Positions 48,705 to 58,981 are shown, counted from the first letter of the stretch. The stretch: DNA of 64,000 nucleotides from Halomonas ramblicola (GCF_030409215.1 NZ_JAUFPL010000017.1:315138-379137); one strand, 5' to 3'. Notes: a model not told the origin generated them from the sequence alone. Made by a program: numbers and translations.

Positions 48705-49022
48705 TCAGCGGGCGTCGAACATGTCGTCGCCCACCTCGTCGATGAAGCGCTGCGCCTTGCTGATCATCAGCTGGTCGCAGGCCTCGCGGCCGGGCACCAT
48801 GTCGGAGCGCTCGAAGCGGTGCTCCAGCACCTCGCCCTCCTCACCATCGCCGTCGCCGGCCAATGGCTTGCGGATCCAGCCGCTGACCCGGTACTGCCCA
48901 CCCTGCTCGGCGGGCTCGGAGATGATCAGGTAGCCGTGGTACTCCACCGGCTCGGCGGCAGAGGCGTTGCCGGACCTGGCTTCACCGCCGCCGAACAGGC
49001 CGGAAAGCAGCTTCTTGAACAT
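48705..49022 (-). CDS. HlyU-family protein
   Basis: The 105-residue protein starts MFKKLLSGLFGGGEA and has VEYHGYLIISEPAEQGGQYRVSGWIRK and a C-terminal EACDQLMISKAQRFIDEVGDDMF helix, the pattern of the HlyU/DUF3859-type small regulators. The name comes from a haemolysin regulator in Vibrio, but most members are uncharacterised. AAGGAG precedes the ATG. It lies between argG and the DUF294 gene, all leftward. Confidence 0.82.
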   Translation of the reverse strand: MFKKLLSGLFGGGEARSGNASAAEPVEYHGYLIISEPAEQGGQYRVSGWIRKPLAGDGDGEEGEVLEHRFERSDMVPGREACDQLMISKAQRFIDEVGDDMFDAR

Positions 49023-49043
49023 GGCATGGCTCCTTGGCCCATG

Positions 49044-49065
49044 CCGGGCGCCCGTGGGCGCCCGG
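49044..49065 (-). terminator. GC-rich hairpin between argG and hlyU-like gene
   Basis: CCGGGCGCCC (49044-49053) and GGGCGCCCGG (49056-49065) form a 10-bp perfect stem with a two-base loop, just after the argG stop. There is no T-tract, so it may be a weak terminator or 3' stabiliser rather than a full stop. Confidence 0.45.
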
Positions 49066-49071
49066 GGCGGC

Positions 49072-50292
<1,221 letters not shown>

Positions 50293-50461
50293 TCGGGGGC
50301 TCCTTTCTGGTGAACGTCTTGAAAACGCCAGTATAGCGCGGCGGCCGGCCAGCGAATACCGCCGACGGGACGCCGCCGGGCCGAGCTGCTAGACTGGCGC
50401 GGATTCGAGGCCGGGCCCGCGGGCAGCCGGTCGACCCACAGGCCCGATCGAGGAGGGGTGC

Positions 50462-51127
50462 ATGAGCGAGGCGATCGCCCGCGACCTGATGGCACAGCGA
50501 TTCCGCAGCTACCTGCCGGTGGTGATGGACCTGGAGACCGGCGGCTTCAACGCCGAACGCGATGCGATCCTCGAGATCGCCGCGGTGACCCTGACCATGG
50601 ACGCCGAGGGCAGGCTCCTGCCCGACGCCACCTATGCCTTCCATGTCGAGCCCTTCGAGGGCGCCAACGTCGAGCAGTCGGCGCTGGACTTCACCGGCAT
50701 CCGCCTCGACGACCCCCTGCGCCGGCAGGTCGCGTGCAGCGAATCCGAGGCACTGGGTGAGATCTTCCGCCCGGTGCGCAAGGCCATCAAGGCCCACGGC
50801 TGTACCCGCGCCATCCTCGTCGGCCACAACGCCGCCTTCGACCACAGCTTCCTCAACGCCGCCGTGGCGCGCTGCGGCCTCAAGCGCAATCCCTTCCACC
50901 CCTTCTCCAGCTTCGACACCGCCTCGCTGGCCGGACTGATGTACGGCCAGACGGTGCTGGCCCGCGCCTGCCGCGCCGCCGGCATCGAATTCAGCAACGA
51001 CGAGGCCCATTCCGCCCGCTACGACACCGAGCGCACCGCCGAGCTGTTCTGCGCCATGGTCAACCGCTACAAGGAGATCGGCGGCTGGGCCCAGGCCCAG
51101 CGCGAGCAGGGGATGGAGGAGGCGTAA
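50462..51127 (+). CDS. rnt: Ribonuclease T
   Basis: RNase T trims tRNA and other RNA 3' ends. The 221-residue protein has the DEDDh residues in [20 protein letters not shown] and [13 protein letters not shown], and the conserved [14 protein letters not shown] segment. GAGGGGTG precedes the ATG. Its TAA stop codon is itself part of the first unit of the following heptamer array. Confidence 0.96.
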   Translation: MSEAIARDLMAQRFRSYLPVVMDLETGGFNAERDAILEIAAVTLTMDAEGRLLPDATYAFHVEPFEGANVEQSALDFTGIRLDDPLRRQVACSESEALGEIFRPVRKAIKAHGCTRAILVGHNAAFDHSFLNAAVARCGLKRNPFHPFSSFDTASLAGLMYGQTVLARACRAAGIEFSNDEAHSARYDTERTAELFCAMVNRYKEIGGWAQAQREQGMEEA

Positions 51128-51174
51128 GCTGGAAGCTGGAAGCTGGAAGCTGGAAGCTGGAAGCTGGAAGCTGG
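51126..51174. repeat. Heptamer tandem repeat AAGCTGG, 7 perfect copies
   Basis: Seven identical AAGCTGG units run from within the rnt stop codon (the A bases of TAA are in unit one). A related inverted fragment, AAGCTTCCAG with GCGCGAAGCGCC next to it, lies at 51249-51269 just beyond the terminator. Together they fill most of the rnt-grxD gap. Confidence 0.95.
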
Positions 51175-51206
51175 CCAGCAGCATGAGCCCACCTCCGCCA
51201 ATAGCA

Positions 51207-51245
51207 AACGCCCCCACAGCTCAATCGCTGCGGGGGCGTTCTTCT
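51207..51245. terminator. Bidirectional terminator between rnt and grxD
   Basis: AACGCCCCC (51207-51215) pairs with GGGGGCGTT (51232-51240), extended by CAGC/GCTG inside, giving a 13-14 bp stem with a six-base loop. CTTCTTC follows on the plus strand. The genes are convergent, so it can serve both. Confidence 0.8.
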
Positions 51246-51281
51246 TCAAGCTTCCAGGCGCGAAGCGCCGCTCTTCAGCCT

Positions 51282-51626
51282 TCAGCCCTCGGGCTGATCG
51301 TCCTTGTGCTTCTCGGCAGTTTCCTTGACCAGCTTCTCCAGCTCGCCGTTCTGGTACATCTCCAGCACGATGTCGCAGCCGCCGACCAGCTCGCCCTCGA
51401 CCCACAGCTGGGGGAAAGTGGGCCAGTTGGCCACCTTGGGCAGCTCGGCGCGGATGTCCGGATTGTCCAGCACGTTGACGAAGGCGAAGCGCTCGCCGCA
51501 GGCCATCAGCGCCTGGACGGTCTGGGCGGAGAAGCCGCACTGCGGCAGCTGGGGGGTGCCCTTCATGTAGATCAGGATGGGGTTCTCGCCGATCTGGCGC
51601 TGGATGTTCTCGACGGTGGTGCTCAT
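51282..51626 (-). CDS. grxD: Monothiol glutaredoxin GrxD
   Basis: The 114-residue CGFS-type glutaredoxin carries iron-sulfur clusters for delivery to target proteins. The active site reads PQCGFSAQ, with GTPQLPQ before it and WPTFPQLWVEGELVGGCDI after it. The open frame extends far upstream, but the protein family starts at this ATG (MSTTVENIQRQI), which has AGGGAGAT upstream. Confidence 0.97.
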   Translation of the reverse strand: MSTTVENIQRQIGENPILIYMKGTPQLPQCGFSAQTVQALMACGERFAFVNVLDNPDIRAELPKVANWPTFPQLWVEGELVGGCDIVLEMYQNGELEKLVKETAEKHKDDQPEG

Positions 51627-51791
51627 GGCATCTCCCTGTTCGTGTCGCATGCCGCCGGCGGGCCAGGGCCCTGGGCAATACCCGAGTCCGGCGGTCGGTC
51701 TTGGTGATGACCCATTGTACGGATAGCGGGCGCGTTGCGCATCCCCCGGCGCCTGGCTAGGATGGACGTTTTTTCCCGCGGAGCGACCGCC

Positions 51792-52712
51792 ATGGCCACA
51801 CGGCATTTCCTGACCCTGCTGGACGCCAGTCCCGACGAGCTGCACTACCTGATCCAGCGCGCCATCACCATCAAGAACGAGCTGAAGACCCAGGGGCCGA
51901 GCTATGCGCCCTTCCGCAACCGCACCCTGGCGATGATCTTCGAGAAGTCCTCGACCCGCACCCGGGTCTCCTTCGAGACCGCCATGGCGCACTTCGGCGG
52001 CCACGCCCTGTTCCTCTCGCCCCGCGACACCCAGCTGGGCCGCGGCGAACCCATCGGCGACACCGCCCGGGTGCTCGCCGAGATGGTCGACATCGTGATG
52101 ATCCGCACCTTCTCCCACGCCGGGCTGGAGGAGTATGCCGCCGCCAGCGAGGTGCCGGTGATCAACGCCCTCACCGACGACTACCACCCCTGCCAGCTGC
52201 TCGCCGACGTCATGACCTGGACCGAGCTGCGCGGCACCCCCAGGGGCAAGACCGCGGTATGGATCGGCGACGGCAACAACATGTGCCACTCCTGGATCAA
52301 TGCCGCCCGCCAGTTCGACTTCCGGCTGCGCATCTGCTGCCCCGAGGGCTTTGAGCCGCGCCGCGACATCCTCGAGGCCGCCGGCGACCGGGTCACCCTG
52401 CACCGCGCCCCCGCCGAGGCGGTAACGGACGCCGACCTGGTCACCACCGACGTCTGGGCCTCGATGGGCCAGGAGGAGGAGCAGGCCAAGCGCGAGGCCG
52501 CCTTCGCCGGCCTGCAGGTCAGCGAGGCGCTGCTGGATCGCGCCAGCCCCGACGCCCTCTTCCTGCACTGCCTGCCCGCCCATCGCGGCGAGGAGATCAG
52601 CGAGACCCTGCTCGACGACCCGCGCGCCGTGGTCTGGCAGGAGGCCGGCAATCGCCTGCACGCCCAGAAGGCGCTGATCGAGTTCCTGCTGCTGGGCCGC
52701 GTGGAGAGCTAG
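51792..52712 (+). CDS. argF: Ornithine carbamoyltransferase
   Basis: The enzyme makes citrulline from ornithine and carbamoyl phosphate. The 306-residue protein has the carbamoyl-phosphate motif [12 protein letters not shown], the ornithine-binding [10 protein letters not shown] and DDYHPCQ. The ATG at 51792 ([13 protein letters not shown]) is the family start. Confidence 0.97.
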   Translation: MATRHFLTLLDASPDELHYLIQRAITIKNELKTQGPSYAPFRNRTLAMIFEKSSTRTRVSFETAMAHFGGHALFLSPRDTQLGRGEPIGDTARVLAEMVDIVMIRTFSHAGLEEYAAASEVPVINALTDDYHPCQLLADVMTWTELRGTPRGKTAVWIGDGNNMCHSWINAARQFDFRLRICCPEGFEPRRDILEAAGDRVTLHRAPAEAVTDADLVTTDVWASMGQEEEQAKREAAFAGLQVSEALLDRASPDALFLHCLPAHRGEEISETLLDDPRAVVWQEAGNRLHAQKALIEFLLLGRVES

Positions 52713-52756
52713 ACCGCAGCCTCCAGGGCCTGCGCAGCTGCCGCCCCCCTTAGACT

Positions 52757-52784
52757 TTGGTTGATACGACCTTGGTGGTATAAT
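52757..52784 (+). promoter_or_regulatory. Strong sigma70 promoter for the small gene at 52821
   Basis: A consensus TATAAT at 52779-52784 is preceded by TTGGTT at 52757-52762 (16-base spacer) or TTTGGT at 52756 (17 bases). It lies 37 bases before the ATG. Confidence 0.7.
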
Positions 52785-52820
52785 GCGCTGCAGCACCTTC
52801 CAGCAAGGATGACGCGGCGC

Positions 52821-53123
52821 ATGACACCTACCCCCGACACCTTCGGCATGCAGCGCAGCCTGCGCCAGTGCCTCTCCCACATGGCCGCCCTGCTCTACCG
52901 CCAGGGCCATGTGCTCGAGACCGTCACCATCCCCCACCGCGGCCTGGACCGCTCCGCCCTGCGGGTCCTGGACGGCGAGTCCCGCGAGTGGTCCACCTGC
53001 CAGCGCGTCCTCGAGTCCAGCGCGGCCGCCACCTGGAACGCCCAGCAACGCTTCGTCCTCACCGGCCTGGGGCGCGAGCTGTTGTTCGACATGTTCGGGG
53101 AAGGCGCCGCCGACTGCGCCTGA
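52821..53123 (+). CDS. Small conserved-looking hypothetical protein
   Basis: The 100-residue protein starts MTPTPDTFGMQRSLRQCLSHMAALLYRQGHVLETVTIPHRG and ends in a LLFDMFGEGAADCA tail. I do not recognise it. An ATG at 52809, four codons upstream, is a possible alternative start. It has its own consensus promoter and a strong terminator, so it is monocistronic and probably well expressed. Confidence 0.75.
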   Translation: MTPTPDTFGMQRSLRQCLSHMAALLYRQGHVLETVTIPHRGLDRSALRVLDGESREWSTCQRVLESSAAATWNAQQRFVLTGLGRELLFDMFGEGAADCA

Positions 53124-53141
53124 GGGCCGGTTCGCCGCTGA

Positions 53142-53181
53142 CCGGCCCGCCGACGCCAGATTGCGTCGGCGGGCCGGTTTC
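53142..53181 (+). terminator. Rho-independent terminator
   Basis: ACCGGCCCGCCGACGC (53142-53157) pairs perfectly with 53164-53179 around a six-base loop, followed by TTTC. It separates the small gene from the thiamine riboswitch. Confidence 0.9.
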
Positions 53182-53197
53182 GTTATGTTGGAAGCAC

Positions 53198-53306
53198 TTG
53201 TCGGGGAGCCCTGGCACGCGCACGACGCCGTGCACGGGGGCTGAGATCGGTACGGCCGAACCCGTTGAACCTGATCAGGTTGATGCCTGCGGAGGGAACA
53301 AGGACG
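53198..53306 (+). promoter_or_regulatory. TPP riboswitch (THI element)
   Basis: The conserved core is clear: GGGGAGCCC, then GGGGGCTGAGATCGG, ACCCGTTGAACCTGATC, AGGTTGATGCCTGCGGAGGGAAC and a closing CTTGTC/GAACAAG stem. The variable arm (GCACGCGCACGACGCCGTGC) is a normal P3a-type insert. It precedes thiO by about 55 bases and should shut off thiO-thiS-thiG when thiamine pyrophosphate is plentiful. Confidence 0.97.
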
Positions 53307-53361
53307 TGTACTACCGCCCGCTGTCCCGCATCCGGCCTGTTCGTCACCATTCACCCGCTGG

Positions 53362-54474
53362 ATGCCCGCTATCGTGACACTCAACGCCGGACATACCGTC
53401 GCCGTCGCCGGCGCCGGACTCCTGGGGCGCCTGGTCGCCTGGCAGCTGCTGCGCGACGGCCATGCCGTCAGCCTCTTCGATGCCGGGGACCTGGACACCC
53501 CGCCCGCCGCCGCCTGGACCGCCGCCGGCATGGTCGCACCGCTGTGCGAGACCGTGGTCAGCGAGCGCTGCGTCTACGACATGGGCCGCCTCGCCCTGGC
53601 CCAGTGGCCGCGCTGGCTCGAGGAGCTCGAGGCCCCCTCCCTGTGGCACCGCCGCGGCAGCCTGATGGTCGCCCACCCCCAGGACGAGGGCGAACTCGCC
53701 CAGTTCCGCCGCGACCTGGACGGCGCCCTGGGCGCCTCCGCCCACTACGCCGAGCTGGATGCCGCCGGCCTCAATGAGCTCGAGCCCGACCTGGCGGGCG
53801 GTTTCCGTCACGGCCTGTTCCTCGAGGAGGAGGCCCACCTGGACAACCGTGAGCTGCTCGCCCGACTGCTCGAGGCGATCCGCCGCCTGGGCGGCGAGTG
53901 TCACGGCCACTGCCCGGTGGAGACCTTCCCCGGCGAGCTGGAGACGCCCGCCGGGCGGCGCACCTTCGACCTAGTGATCGACTGCCGCGGCACCGGCGCC
54001 CGGCCGCGCCACCCCAGCCTGCGCGGGGTGCGCGGCGAGACCCTCCACGTGCACACCGACGAGGTCCACTTCACCCGCCCGGTGCGCCTGATGCACCCGC
54101 GCTACCAGCTCTACGTGGTGCCCAAGCCCGGCGGACGCTTCGTGATCGGCGCCACCCAGATCGAGAGCGAGGACCGCTCGCCGATCTCGCTGCAGTCCTC
54201 CCTGGAGCTCTCCAGCGCCCTCTATACCCTGTCACCGGCCTTCGCCGAGGCGCGCATCCTCGAGCAGGGCGTCAACCTGCGCCCGGCCTTCCGCGACAAC
54301 CTCCCCCATGTCACCTGCCACGACGGGCTGATCACCGCCAACGGCCTGTTCCGCCACGGCTACCTGCTGGCCCCCGCGGTGGCCGGCCACCTGCTGGCCG
54401 TGGTGCGCGGCCGAGGCGCCCAGCCCTTCGCCGACGTCCTGGCGGCACCGCCGCCACAGGAGCACACCCCATGA
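53362..54474 (+). CDS. thiO: Glycine oxidase ThiO
   Basis: ThiO is the FAD-dependent amine oxidase that makes dehydroglycine for the thiazole ring. The 370-residue protein has the dinucleotide motif [16 protein letters not shown], the substrate-domain segment [25 protein letters not shown] and a C-terminal [12 protein letters not shown]. It is first after the TPP riboswitch and overlaps thiS by four bases. Confidence 0.95.
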   Translation: MPAIVTLNAGHTVAVAGAGLLGRLVAWQLLRDGHAVSLFDAGDLDTPPAAAWTAAGMVAPLCETVVSERCVYDMGRLALAQWPRWLEELEAPSLWHRRGSLMVAHPQDEGELAQFRRDLDGALGASAHYAELDAAGLNELEPDLAGGFRHGLFLEEEAHLDNRELLARLLEAIRRLGGECHGHCPVETFPGELETPAGRRTFDLVIDCRGTGARPRHPSLRGVRGETLHVHTDEVHFTRPVRLMHPRYQLYVVPKPGGRFVIGATQIESEDRSPISLQSSLELSSALYTLSPAFAEARILEQGVNLRPAFRDNLPHVTCHDGLITANGLFRHGYLLAPAVAGHLLAVVRGRGAQPFADVLAAPPPQEHTP

Positions 54475-54680
54475 GCGAGATCACCCTGAGCCTCAACGGC
54501 GAGCCCGCACGCCTGCCGGAAGGCACGGCGCTGTCACGGGCCCTGGAACTCTGGGGCTACGCCGACCGCAAGGTCGCCGTGGCCGTCAACGACGCCTTCG
54601 TACCGCGCTCGACCTGGGTCGAGCGCCCGCTCGCCGAGGGCGACCGCATCGATATCGTGGCCCCCGTAGGAGGTGGCTGA
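54471..54680 (+). CDS. thiS: Thiamine sulfur-carrier protein ThiS
   Basis: The 69-residue ubiquitin-like protein ends in VAPVGGG, the C-terminal Gly-Gly that becomes a thiocarboxylate and donates sulfur to the thiazole. LNGEP and [11 protein letters not shown] are typical. It overlaps thiO by four bases and thiG by one base. Confidence 0.96.
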   Translation: MSEITLSLNGEPARLPEGTALSRALELWGYADRKVAVAVNDAFVPRSTWVERPLAEGDRIDIVAPVGGG

Positions 54681-55480
54681 TGAACCCGACACCCGACGAC
54701 GCCCTGGTCCTCTACGACGAGGCCTTCGCCAGCCGCTTCCTGCTCGGCACCGCGCTCTATCCCTCGCCGACGGTGATGCAGGAAGCGATCGCCGCCGCCG
54801 GTTGCGACATGGTCACCCTGGGCCTGCGCCGTCAGAACCCTGCCGGCGGCGACGGCGACGCCTTCTGGCAGATCCTCCGCGAGAGCGGCTGCCGGCTGCT
54901 GCCCAATACCGCCGGCTGTCGCTCCGCCCGGGAGGCGATCACCCTGGCCGAGATGTCCCGGGAGCTGTTCGACACGCCCTGGATCAAGCTCGAGGTGATC
55001 GGTGACGACTACAACCTCCAGCCCGATCCCTTCGGCCTGCTGGAGGCGGCCCGCGAGCTGGTCGACCAGGGCTTCAAGGTGCTGCCCTACTGCACCGACG
55101 ACCTGGTGCTCTGCCAACGGCTGCGCGAGGCGGGCTGCCAGGCTTTGATGCCCTGGGGCTCGCCGATCGGCACCGGCCGCGGCCTGATGAACCGCTACGC
55201 CCTGCACACCCTGCGCAGCCGGCTCGACGTGCCACTGATCATCGACGCCGGCCTCGGCGCCCCCTCCCAGGCCGCCGAGGCCATGGAGATGGGCTACGAC
55301 GGCGTGCTGCTCAATACCGCCGTGGCCAAGGCCCGCGAGCCGGCGCGCATGGCCGCCGCCTTCGCCACGGCGATCGACGCCGGTCGCCAGGCGTGGCTGG
55401 CCGGCCTGATGGAGCGCCGCCAGACCGCCAGCCCCAGCACGCCGACCCTGGGCCAACCCTTCTGGCACGCCAAGGGCTGA
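54680..55480 (+). CDS. thiG: Thiazole synthase ThiG
   Basis: ThiG condenses deoxyxylulose 5-phosphate, dehydroglycine and ThiS thiocarboxylate. The 266-residue barrel has the Schiff-base Lys in [21 protein letters not shown], the phosphate-binding [12 protein letters not shown] and [22 protein letters not shown]. It is last in the operon. A weak hairpin (GTCCGCC 55497-55503 with 55510-55516) follows, with a T7 run 20 bases later. Confidence 0.96.
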   Translation: MNPTPDDALVLYDEAFASRFLLGTALYPSPTVMQEAIAAAGCDMVTLGLRRQNPAGGDGDAFWQILRESGCRLLPNTAGCRSAREAITLAEMSRELFDTPWIKLEVIGDDYNLQPDPFGLLEAARELVDQGFKVLPYCTDDLVLCQRLREAGCQALMPWGSPIGTGRGLMNRYALHTLRSRLDVPLIIDAGLGAPSQAAEAMEMGYDGVLLNTAVAKAREPARMAAAFATAIDAGRQAWLAGLMERRQTASPSTPTLGQPFWHAKG

Positions 55481-55553
55481 CAGCATGCATGCCACTGTCC
55501 GCCAGGGACGGCGGACGTGCGGGAGGTTTACCCGGTTTTTTTACCCACGCACG

Positions 55554-55586
55554 AAAAAGCCGCCTGGCGGATTGCGCCAAGCGGCT
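55554..55586 (-). terminator. Terminator of tRNA-Ala
   Basis: AGCCGCCTGGCG (55558-55569) pairs with CGCCAAGCGGCT (55575-55586) with one mismatch. On the minus strand five T follow. It lies 18 bases beyond the tRNA 3' end. Confidence 0.85.
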
Positions 55587-55603
55587 GATTCGTCAAAACT
55601 CGT

Positions 55604-55679
55604 TGGTGGAGCCTAGCGGGATCGAACCGCTGACCTCAACACTGCCAGTGTTGCGCTCTCCCAGCTGAGCTAAGGCCCC
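55604..55679 (-). tRNA. tRNA-Ala (anticodon GGC)
   Basis: The 76-base minus-strand sequence folds as a cloverleaf: acceptor GGGGCCT with AGGCTCC and encoded CCA, the D arm AGCTCAGCTGGGAGAGC, anticodon loop CTGGCAG (anticodon GGC), and T arm with GGTTCGATCCC. A consensus promoter and a terminator flank it. Confidence 0.96.
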
Positions 55680-55710
55680 ACGTCGTCTCGCCATCGCGAG
55701 AACGGGGCAA

Positions 55711-55739
55711 ATTTTACGGTGCAGACACGACAGCGTCAA
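55711..55739 (-). promoter_or_regulatory. Promoter of tRNA-Ala
   Basis: On the minus strand TTGACG (55734-55739) and TAAAAT (55711-55716) are separated by 17 bases. A GC-rich discriminator (CCCCG) follows, typical of stringently controlled stable-RNA promoters. Confidence 0.85.
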
Positions 55740-55875
55740 GCCTTTTTTCGATGCCGCCTCGAGGTCCTAAGAAGTCTTTCCACCTCGGACGCAGTTGTGC
55801 CACTCTTTAGTTGGATGCGACCTGCCCCGCACCGGCATCCCGAGAACCACCCGAAACGCCCAGGAGCCACCCACC

Positions 55876-56523
55876 TTGATCAAGGTACTGATTGCCGATG
55901 ACCACCATCTGGTAAGGACCAGCATCGCCCACCTGCTCAACGACGAGGAGGACATGCGCGTGATCGGCGAGGCCTCCTGCGGCGAGGAGGCGATCCTGGA
56001 GGCGAAGCGGCTGAGTCCGGACGTGGTGCTGATGGACATCCGCATGCCGGGCATCGGCGGCCTGGAGGCGACCCGCAAGATCACCCGCTCCCTTCCCGAC
56101 ACCCGGGTGCTGGTCCTCACCGCCTGGCTCGAGGAGACCTTCGCCCAGCGCCTGCTCGACGCCGGGGCCTACGGCTTCATCAGCAAGGACTCCCAGCACG
56201 GCGAGATGGTCGGCGCCATCCGCGACGTCTTCGGCGGCCAGCGCTATGTCAGCCCCGACGTGGCCCAGCGGCTGGTACTGTCGCGCATCGATTCGACCGA
56301 CAACCCCTTCGACCAGCTCTCCCACCGCGAGATGCAGGTCGCGATGATGATCGTCAACTGCCAGAGGGTGGCCGACATCTCCGACAGGCTGTTCCTGAGC
56401 CCCAAGACGGTCAATACCTACCGCTACCGAATCTTCGAGAAGCTCGGCGTCCACTCCGACGTCGAACTCACCCACCTGGGGCTGCGTCACGGCCTGGTGG
56501 AAGGCTTCGCCGGCGTCCAGTAG
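55876..56523 (+). CDS. gacA: GacA/UvrY response regulator
   Basis: This 215-residue NarL-type regulator is the partner of GacS/BarA and controls small RNAs that titrate CsrA/RsmA. It has IADDHHLVR, phosphorylation site D54 (VVLMDIRMPG), Lys in ISKDSQ, and a LuxR helix-turn-helix (LSHREMQVAMMIVNCQRVADISDRLFLSPKTVNTYRYRIFEKL). I place the start at a TTG with CAGGAG nine bases upstream, giving the family N-terminus MIKVLIADDH. A TTG start is also known for E. coli uvrY. It is followed nine bases later by uvrC, a conserved pair. Confidence 0.94.
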   Translation: MIKVLIADDHHLVRTSIAHLLNDEEDMRVIGEASCGEEAILEAKRLSPDVVLMDIRMPGIGGLEATRKITRSLPDTRVLVLTAWLEETFAQRLLDAGAYGFISKDSQHGEMVGAIRDVFGGQRYVSPDVAQRLVLSRIDSTDNPFDQLSHREMQVAMMIVNCQRVADISDRLFLSPKTVNTYRYRIFEKLGVHSDVELTHLGLRHGLVEGFAGVQ

Positions 56524-56532
56524 CCTCTGCCC

Positions 56533-58347
56533 ATGAGCTTCGATCCTCGACATTTCCTGGCCTCGGTCAGCGAGGCACCCGGCGTCTACCGCATGCTGGA
56601 CGCCCAAGGCGACACCCTCTACGTGGGCAAGGCGCGCCGCCTGAAGGCGCGCCTGGCCAGCTACTTCCGGGGGGCCCTCAATGCCAAGACCCAGGCCCTG
56701 GTGGGGCGCATCGCCGACATCCAGGTGACGGTCACCAACAGCGAGACCGAGGCGCTGCTGCTGGAGCAGACGCTGATCAAGGAGCTGCGTCCGCCCTACA
56801 ACATCCTGCTGCGCGACGACAAGTCCTACCCTTTCGTCTTCGTCACCGACCGCCACCCCTTCCCGGCGCTGGAGTACAAGCGGGCCCGGGTGCGGCGCGA
56901 CGACGGCCGCTACCTGGGTCCCTACCCGAGCAGCGGCGCGGTGCGCGAGAGCCTGTCGCTGATGCAGAAGATCTTCCGCATCCGCAACTGCGAGGACAGC
57001 GTCTTCGCCCACCGTACCCGCCCCTGCCTGCAGTACCAGATCCGGCGCTGCAGCGCCCCCTGCGTCGGCTACATCTCGGAGGAGGCCTACCGGCGCGACC
57101 TGGAGCACGCCGTGCAGTGCCTGGAGGGCAAGAGCGAGCAGGTCACCCGCGAGCTCAGCGAGGCGATGGAGGCGGCGAGCCGCGAGCTGGCCTTCGAGGA
57201 GGCGGCACGCCTGCGCGACCAGATCCAGCAGTTGCGCCAGTTGCAGCAGCGCCAGATCGTCGACACCGGCGACGGCGATGCCGACGTCTTCGCCCTGGCC
57301 AGCCGCCCCGGCGCCCTCTGCATCTCGGTACTGGCCATTCGCGGAGGCCGGCTGCTCGGCGCACGCCACCATGCCCCGGCCAACGGCCTGGACCTGCCGG
57401 CCGAGGCACTGCTCGGCGACTTCATCAGTCAGTACTACCTGGGCCAGGCCCGCGAGATCCCCCGCGAGGTGATCACCAGCCACCCGCTACCCGACGCGGA
57501 GCTGCTCGGCCAGGCGCTGACCGAACGCGCCGGGCGCAAGGTGCGCATCGCCCACCAGGTGCGCGGCCACCGTGCCCAGTGGAAGGAGCTGGCCGGCACC
57601 AATGCCGAGCAGCAACTGGCCGGCCAGTTGGCCAACCAGTCCCAGCTCTCGCGGCGCTTCGAGGCACTGCGCGAGGCCCTGGGGCTCGACACGCCCCCCG
57701 CGCGCCTGGAGTGCTTCGACATCAGTCACAGCCACGGCGAGGCCACCGTCGCCTCCTGCGTGGTGTTCGACGAGAACGGCCCGCGCAAGTCCGACTATCG
57801 GCGCTTCAACATCGAGGGGGTCGCCGCCGGCGACGACTATGCGGCCATGCAGCAGGCGCTCACGCGTCGCTTCCGCCGCCTGGCCGAGGGCGAAGGCGAG
57901 CGTCCCGACGTGCTGATCGTCGACGGCGGCAAAGGCCAGCTCAACATGGCCCGCGAGGTGTTCGCCGAGCTCGGCATCCGCGGGATCCTGCTGCTCGGCG
58001 TGGCCAAGGGCAGCACGCGCAAGGCCGGCCTCGAGACGCTGTTCGTGGAGACCGTGGACCGCACCCTGGACCTGGAGGCCGCCTCCCCGGCCCTGCACCT
58101 GATCCAGCACATCCGCGACGAATCGCACCGCTTCGCCATCACCGGCCACCGCACCCGGCGCGACAAGGCGCGGCGCACCTCCACCCTGGAGGGCATCCCC
58201 GGGGTCGGGCCGCGGCGCCGTCGCGAATTGCTGCGCTTCTTCGGCGGCCTGCAGGGCGTCAAGCAGGCCAGCCGCGAGGAGCTCGCCCGGGTGCCGGGCA
58301 TCAGCGCCACCCTGGCCGAGACGATTCATCGGGCCCTGCATGGATGA
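56533..58347 (+). CDS. uvrC: Excinuclease ABC subunit C
   Basis: UvrC makes both incisions in nucleotide excision repair. The 604-residue protein has the N-terminal GIY-YIG domain (GVYRMLDAQGDTLYVGKARRL), four-Cys-rich region, a UVR motif (ELAFEEAARLRDQIQQLRQL), the RNase H-like 5' nuclease domain (LECFDISHSHGE, VDGGKGQLNMA) and a C-terminal double helix-hairpin-helix (LEGIPGVGPRRRRELL). It follows gacA in the conserved order. Confidence 0.97.
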   Translation: MSFDPRHFLASVSEAPGVYRMLDAQGDTLYVGKARRLKARLASYFRGALNAKTQALVGRIADIQVTVTNSETEALLLEQTLIKELRPPYNILLRDDKSYPFVFVTDRHPFPALEYKRARVRRDDGRYLGPYPSSGAVRESLSLMQKIFRIRNCEDSVFAHRTRPCLQYQIRRCSAPCVGYISEEAYRRDLEHAVQCLEGKSEQVTRELSEAMEAASRELAFEEAARLRDQIQQLRQLQQRQIVDTGDGDADVFALASRPGALCISVLAIRGGRLLGARHHAPANGLDLPAEALLGDFISQYYLGQAREIPREVITSHPLPDAELLGQALTERAGRKVRIAHQVRGHRAQWKELAGTNAEQQLAGQLANQSQLSRRFEALREALGLDTPPARLECFDISHSHGEATVASCVVFDENGPRKSDYRRFNIEGVAAGDDYAAMQQALTRRFRRLAEGEGERPDVLIVDGGKGQLNMAREVFAELGIRGILLLGVAKGSTRKAGLETLFVETVDRTLDLEAASPALHLIQHIRDESHRFAITGHRTRRDKARRTSTLEGIPGVGPRRRRELLRFFGGLQGVKQASREELARVPGISATLAETIHRALHG

Positions 58348-58417
58348 CGGCCACGAAGGTGGATAGAATGGCCGCACTTTCGATGCCCCCTCCCACCGGC
58401 AAGGACAGCTTCGCGCG

Positions 58418-58966
58418 ATGAACATCCCCAACCTCCTGACCCTGGCCCGTATCGCCTTCATCCCGCTGCTGGTGGTGCTCTTCTACCTGCCCTTCGCCTG
58501 GAGCATGCCGCTGGCCGCCGCCTTCTTCGCCCTCGCCTCGGTGACCGACTGGCTCGACGGCTACCTGGCCAGGCGCTGGGACCAGTCGACCCCCTTCGGC
58601 GCCTTCCTCGACCCGGTGGCCGACAAGCTGATGGTGGCCGTGGCCCTGGCACTGCTGATCGAACGCTACGAGGCCATCTGGCTGACCCTGCCGGCCCTGG
58701 TGATCATCGGCCGCGAGATCGTCATCTCGGCGCTGCGCGAGTGGATGGCCGAGATGGGCAAGCGGGGCCAGGTGGCGGTGTCCTGGATCGGCAAGGTCAA
58801 GACCACCCTGCAGATGGTCTCGATCCTCCTGCTGCTGGCCTTCGCCCCCGGCACCCCGATCGCCATCCTGGCCGTGCTCACCCTCTACGCGGCCGCCGTG
58901 CTGACCCTGTGGTCCATGATCCTCTACCTGCGGGCGGCCTGGCCGCACCTCAGCGATTCCATGTAA
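58418..58966 (+). CDS. pgsA: Phosphatidylglycerophosphate synthase
   Basis: PgsA attaches glycerol 3-phosphate to CDP-diacylglycerol in the inner membrane. The 182-residue protein has the CDP-alcohol phosphotransferase motif [27 protein letters not shown] and about five TM helices. The start [12 protein letters not shown] is typical. The tRNA operon follows directly, as in E. coli (pgsA-glyW-cysT-leuZ). Confidence 0.96.
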   Translation: MNIPNLLTLARIAFIPLLVVLFYLPFAWSMPLAAAFFALASVTDWLDGYLARRWDQSTPFGAFLDPVADKLMVAVALALLIERYEAIWLTLPALVIIGREIVISALREWMAEMGKRGQVAVSWIGKVKTTLQMVSILLLLAFAPGTPIAILAVLTLYAAAVLTLWSMILYLRAAWPHLSDSM

Positions 58967-58981
58967 GCGCCCCAAAAGCGT

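Noticed and set aside
51627-53531. Minus-strand open frame extending far upstream of grxD across argF and the riboswitch
   Set aside because: Only the last 114 codons match glutaredoxin. The rest is antisense to argF, a small gene and a TPP riboswitch.
55497-55543. Terminator after thiG
   Set aside because: The seven-base hairpin is separated from the T7 run by 20 bases, too far for a standard intrinsic terminator, so I did not list it as one.
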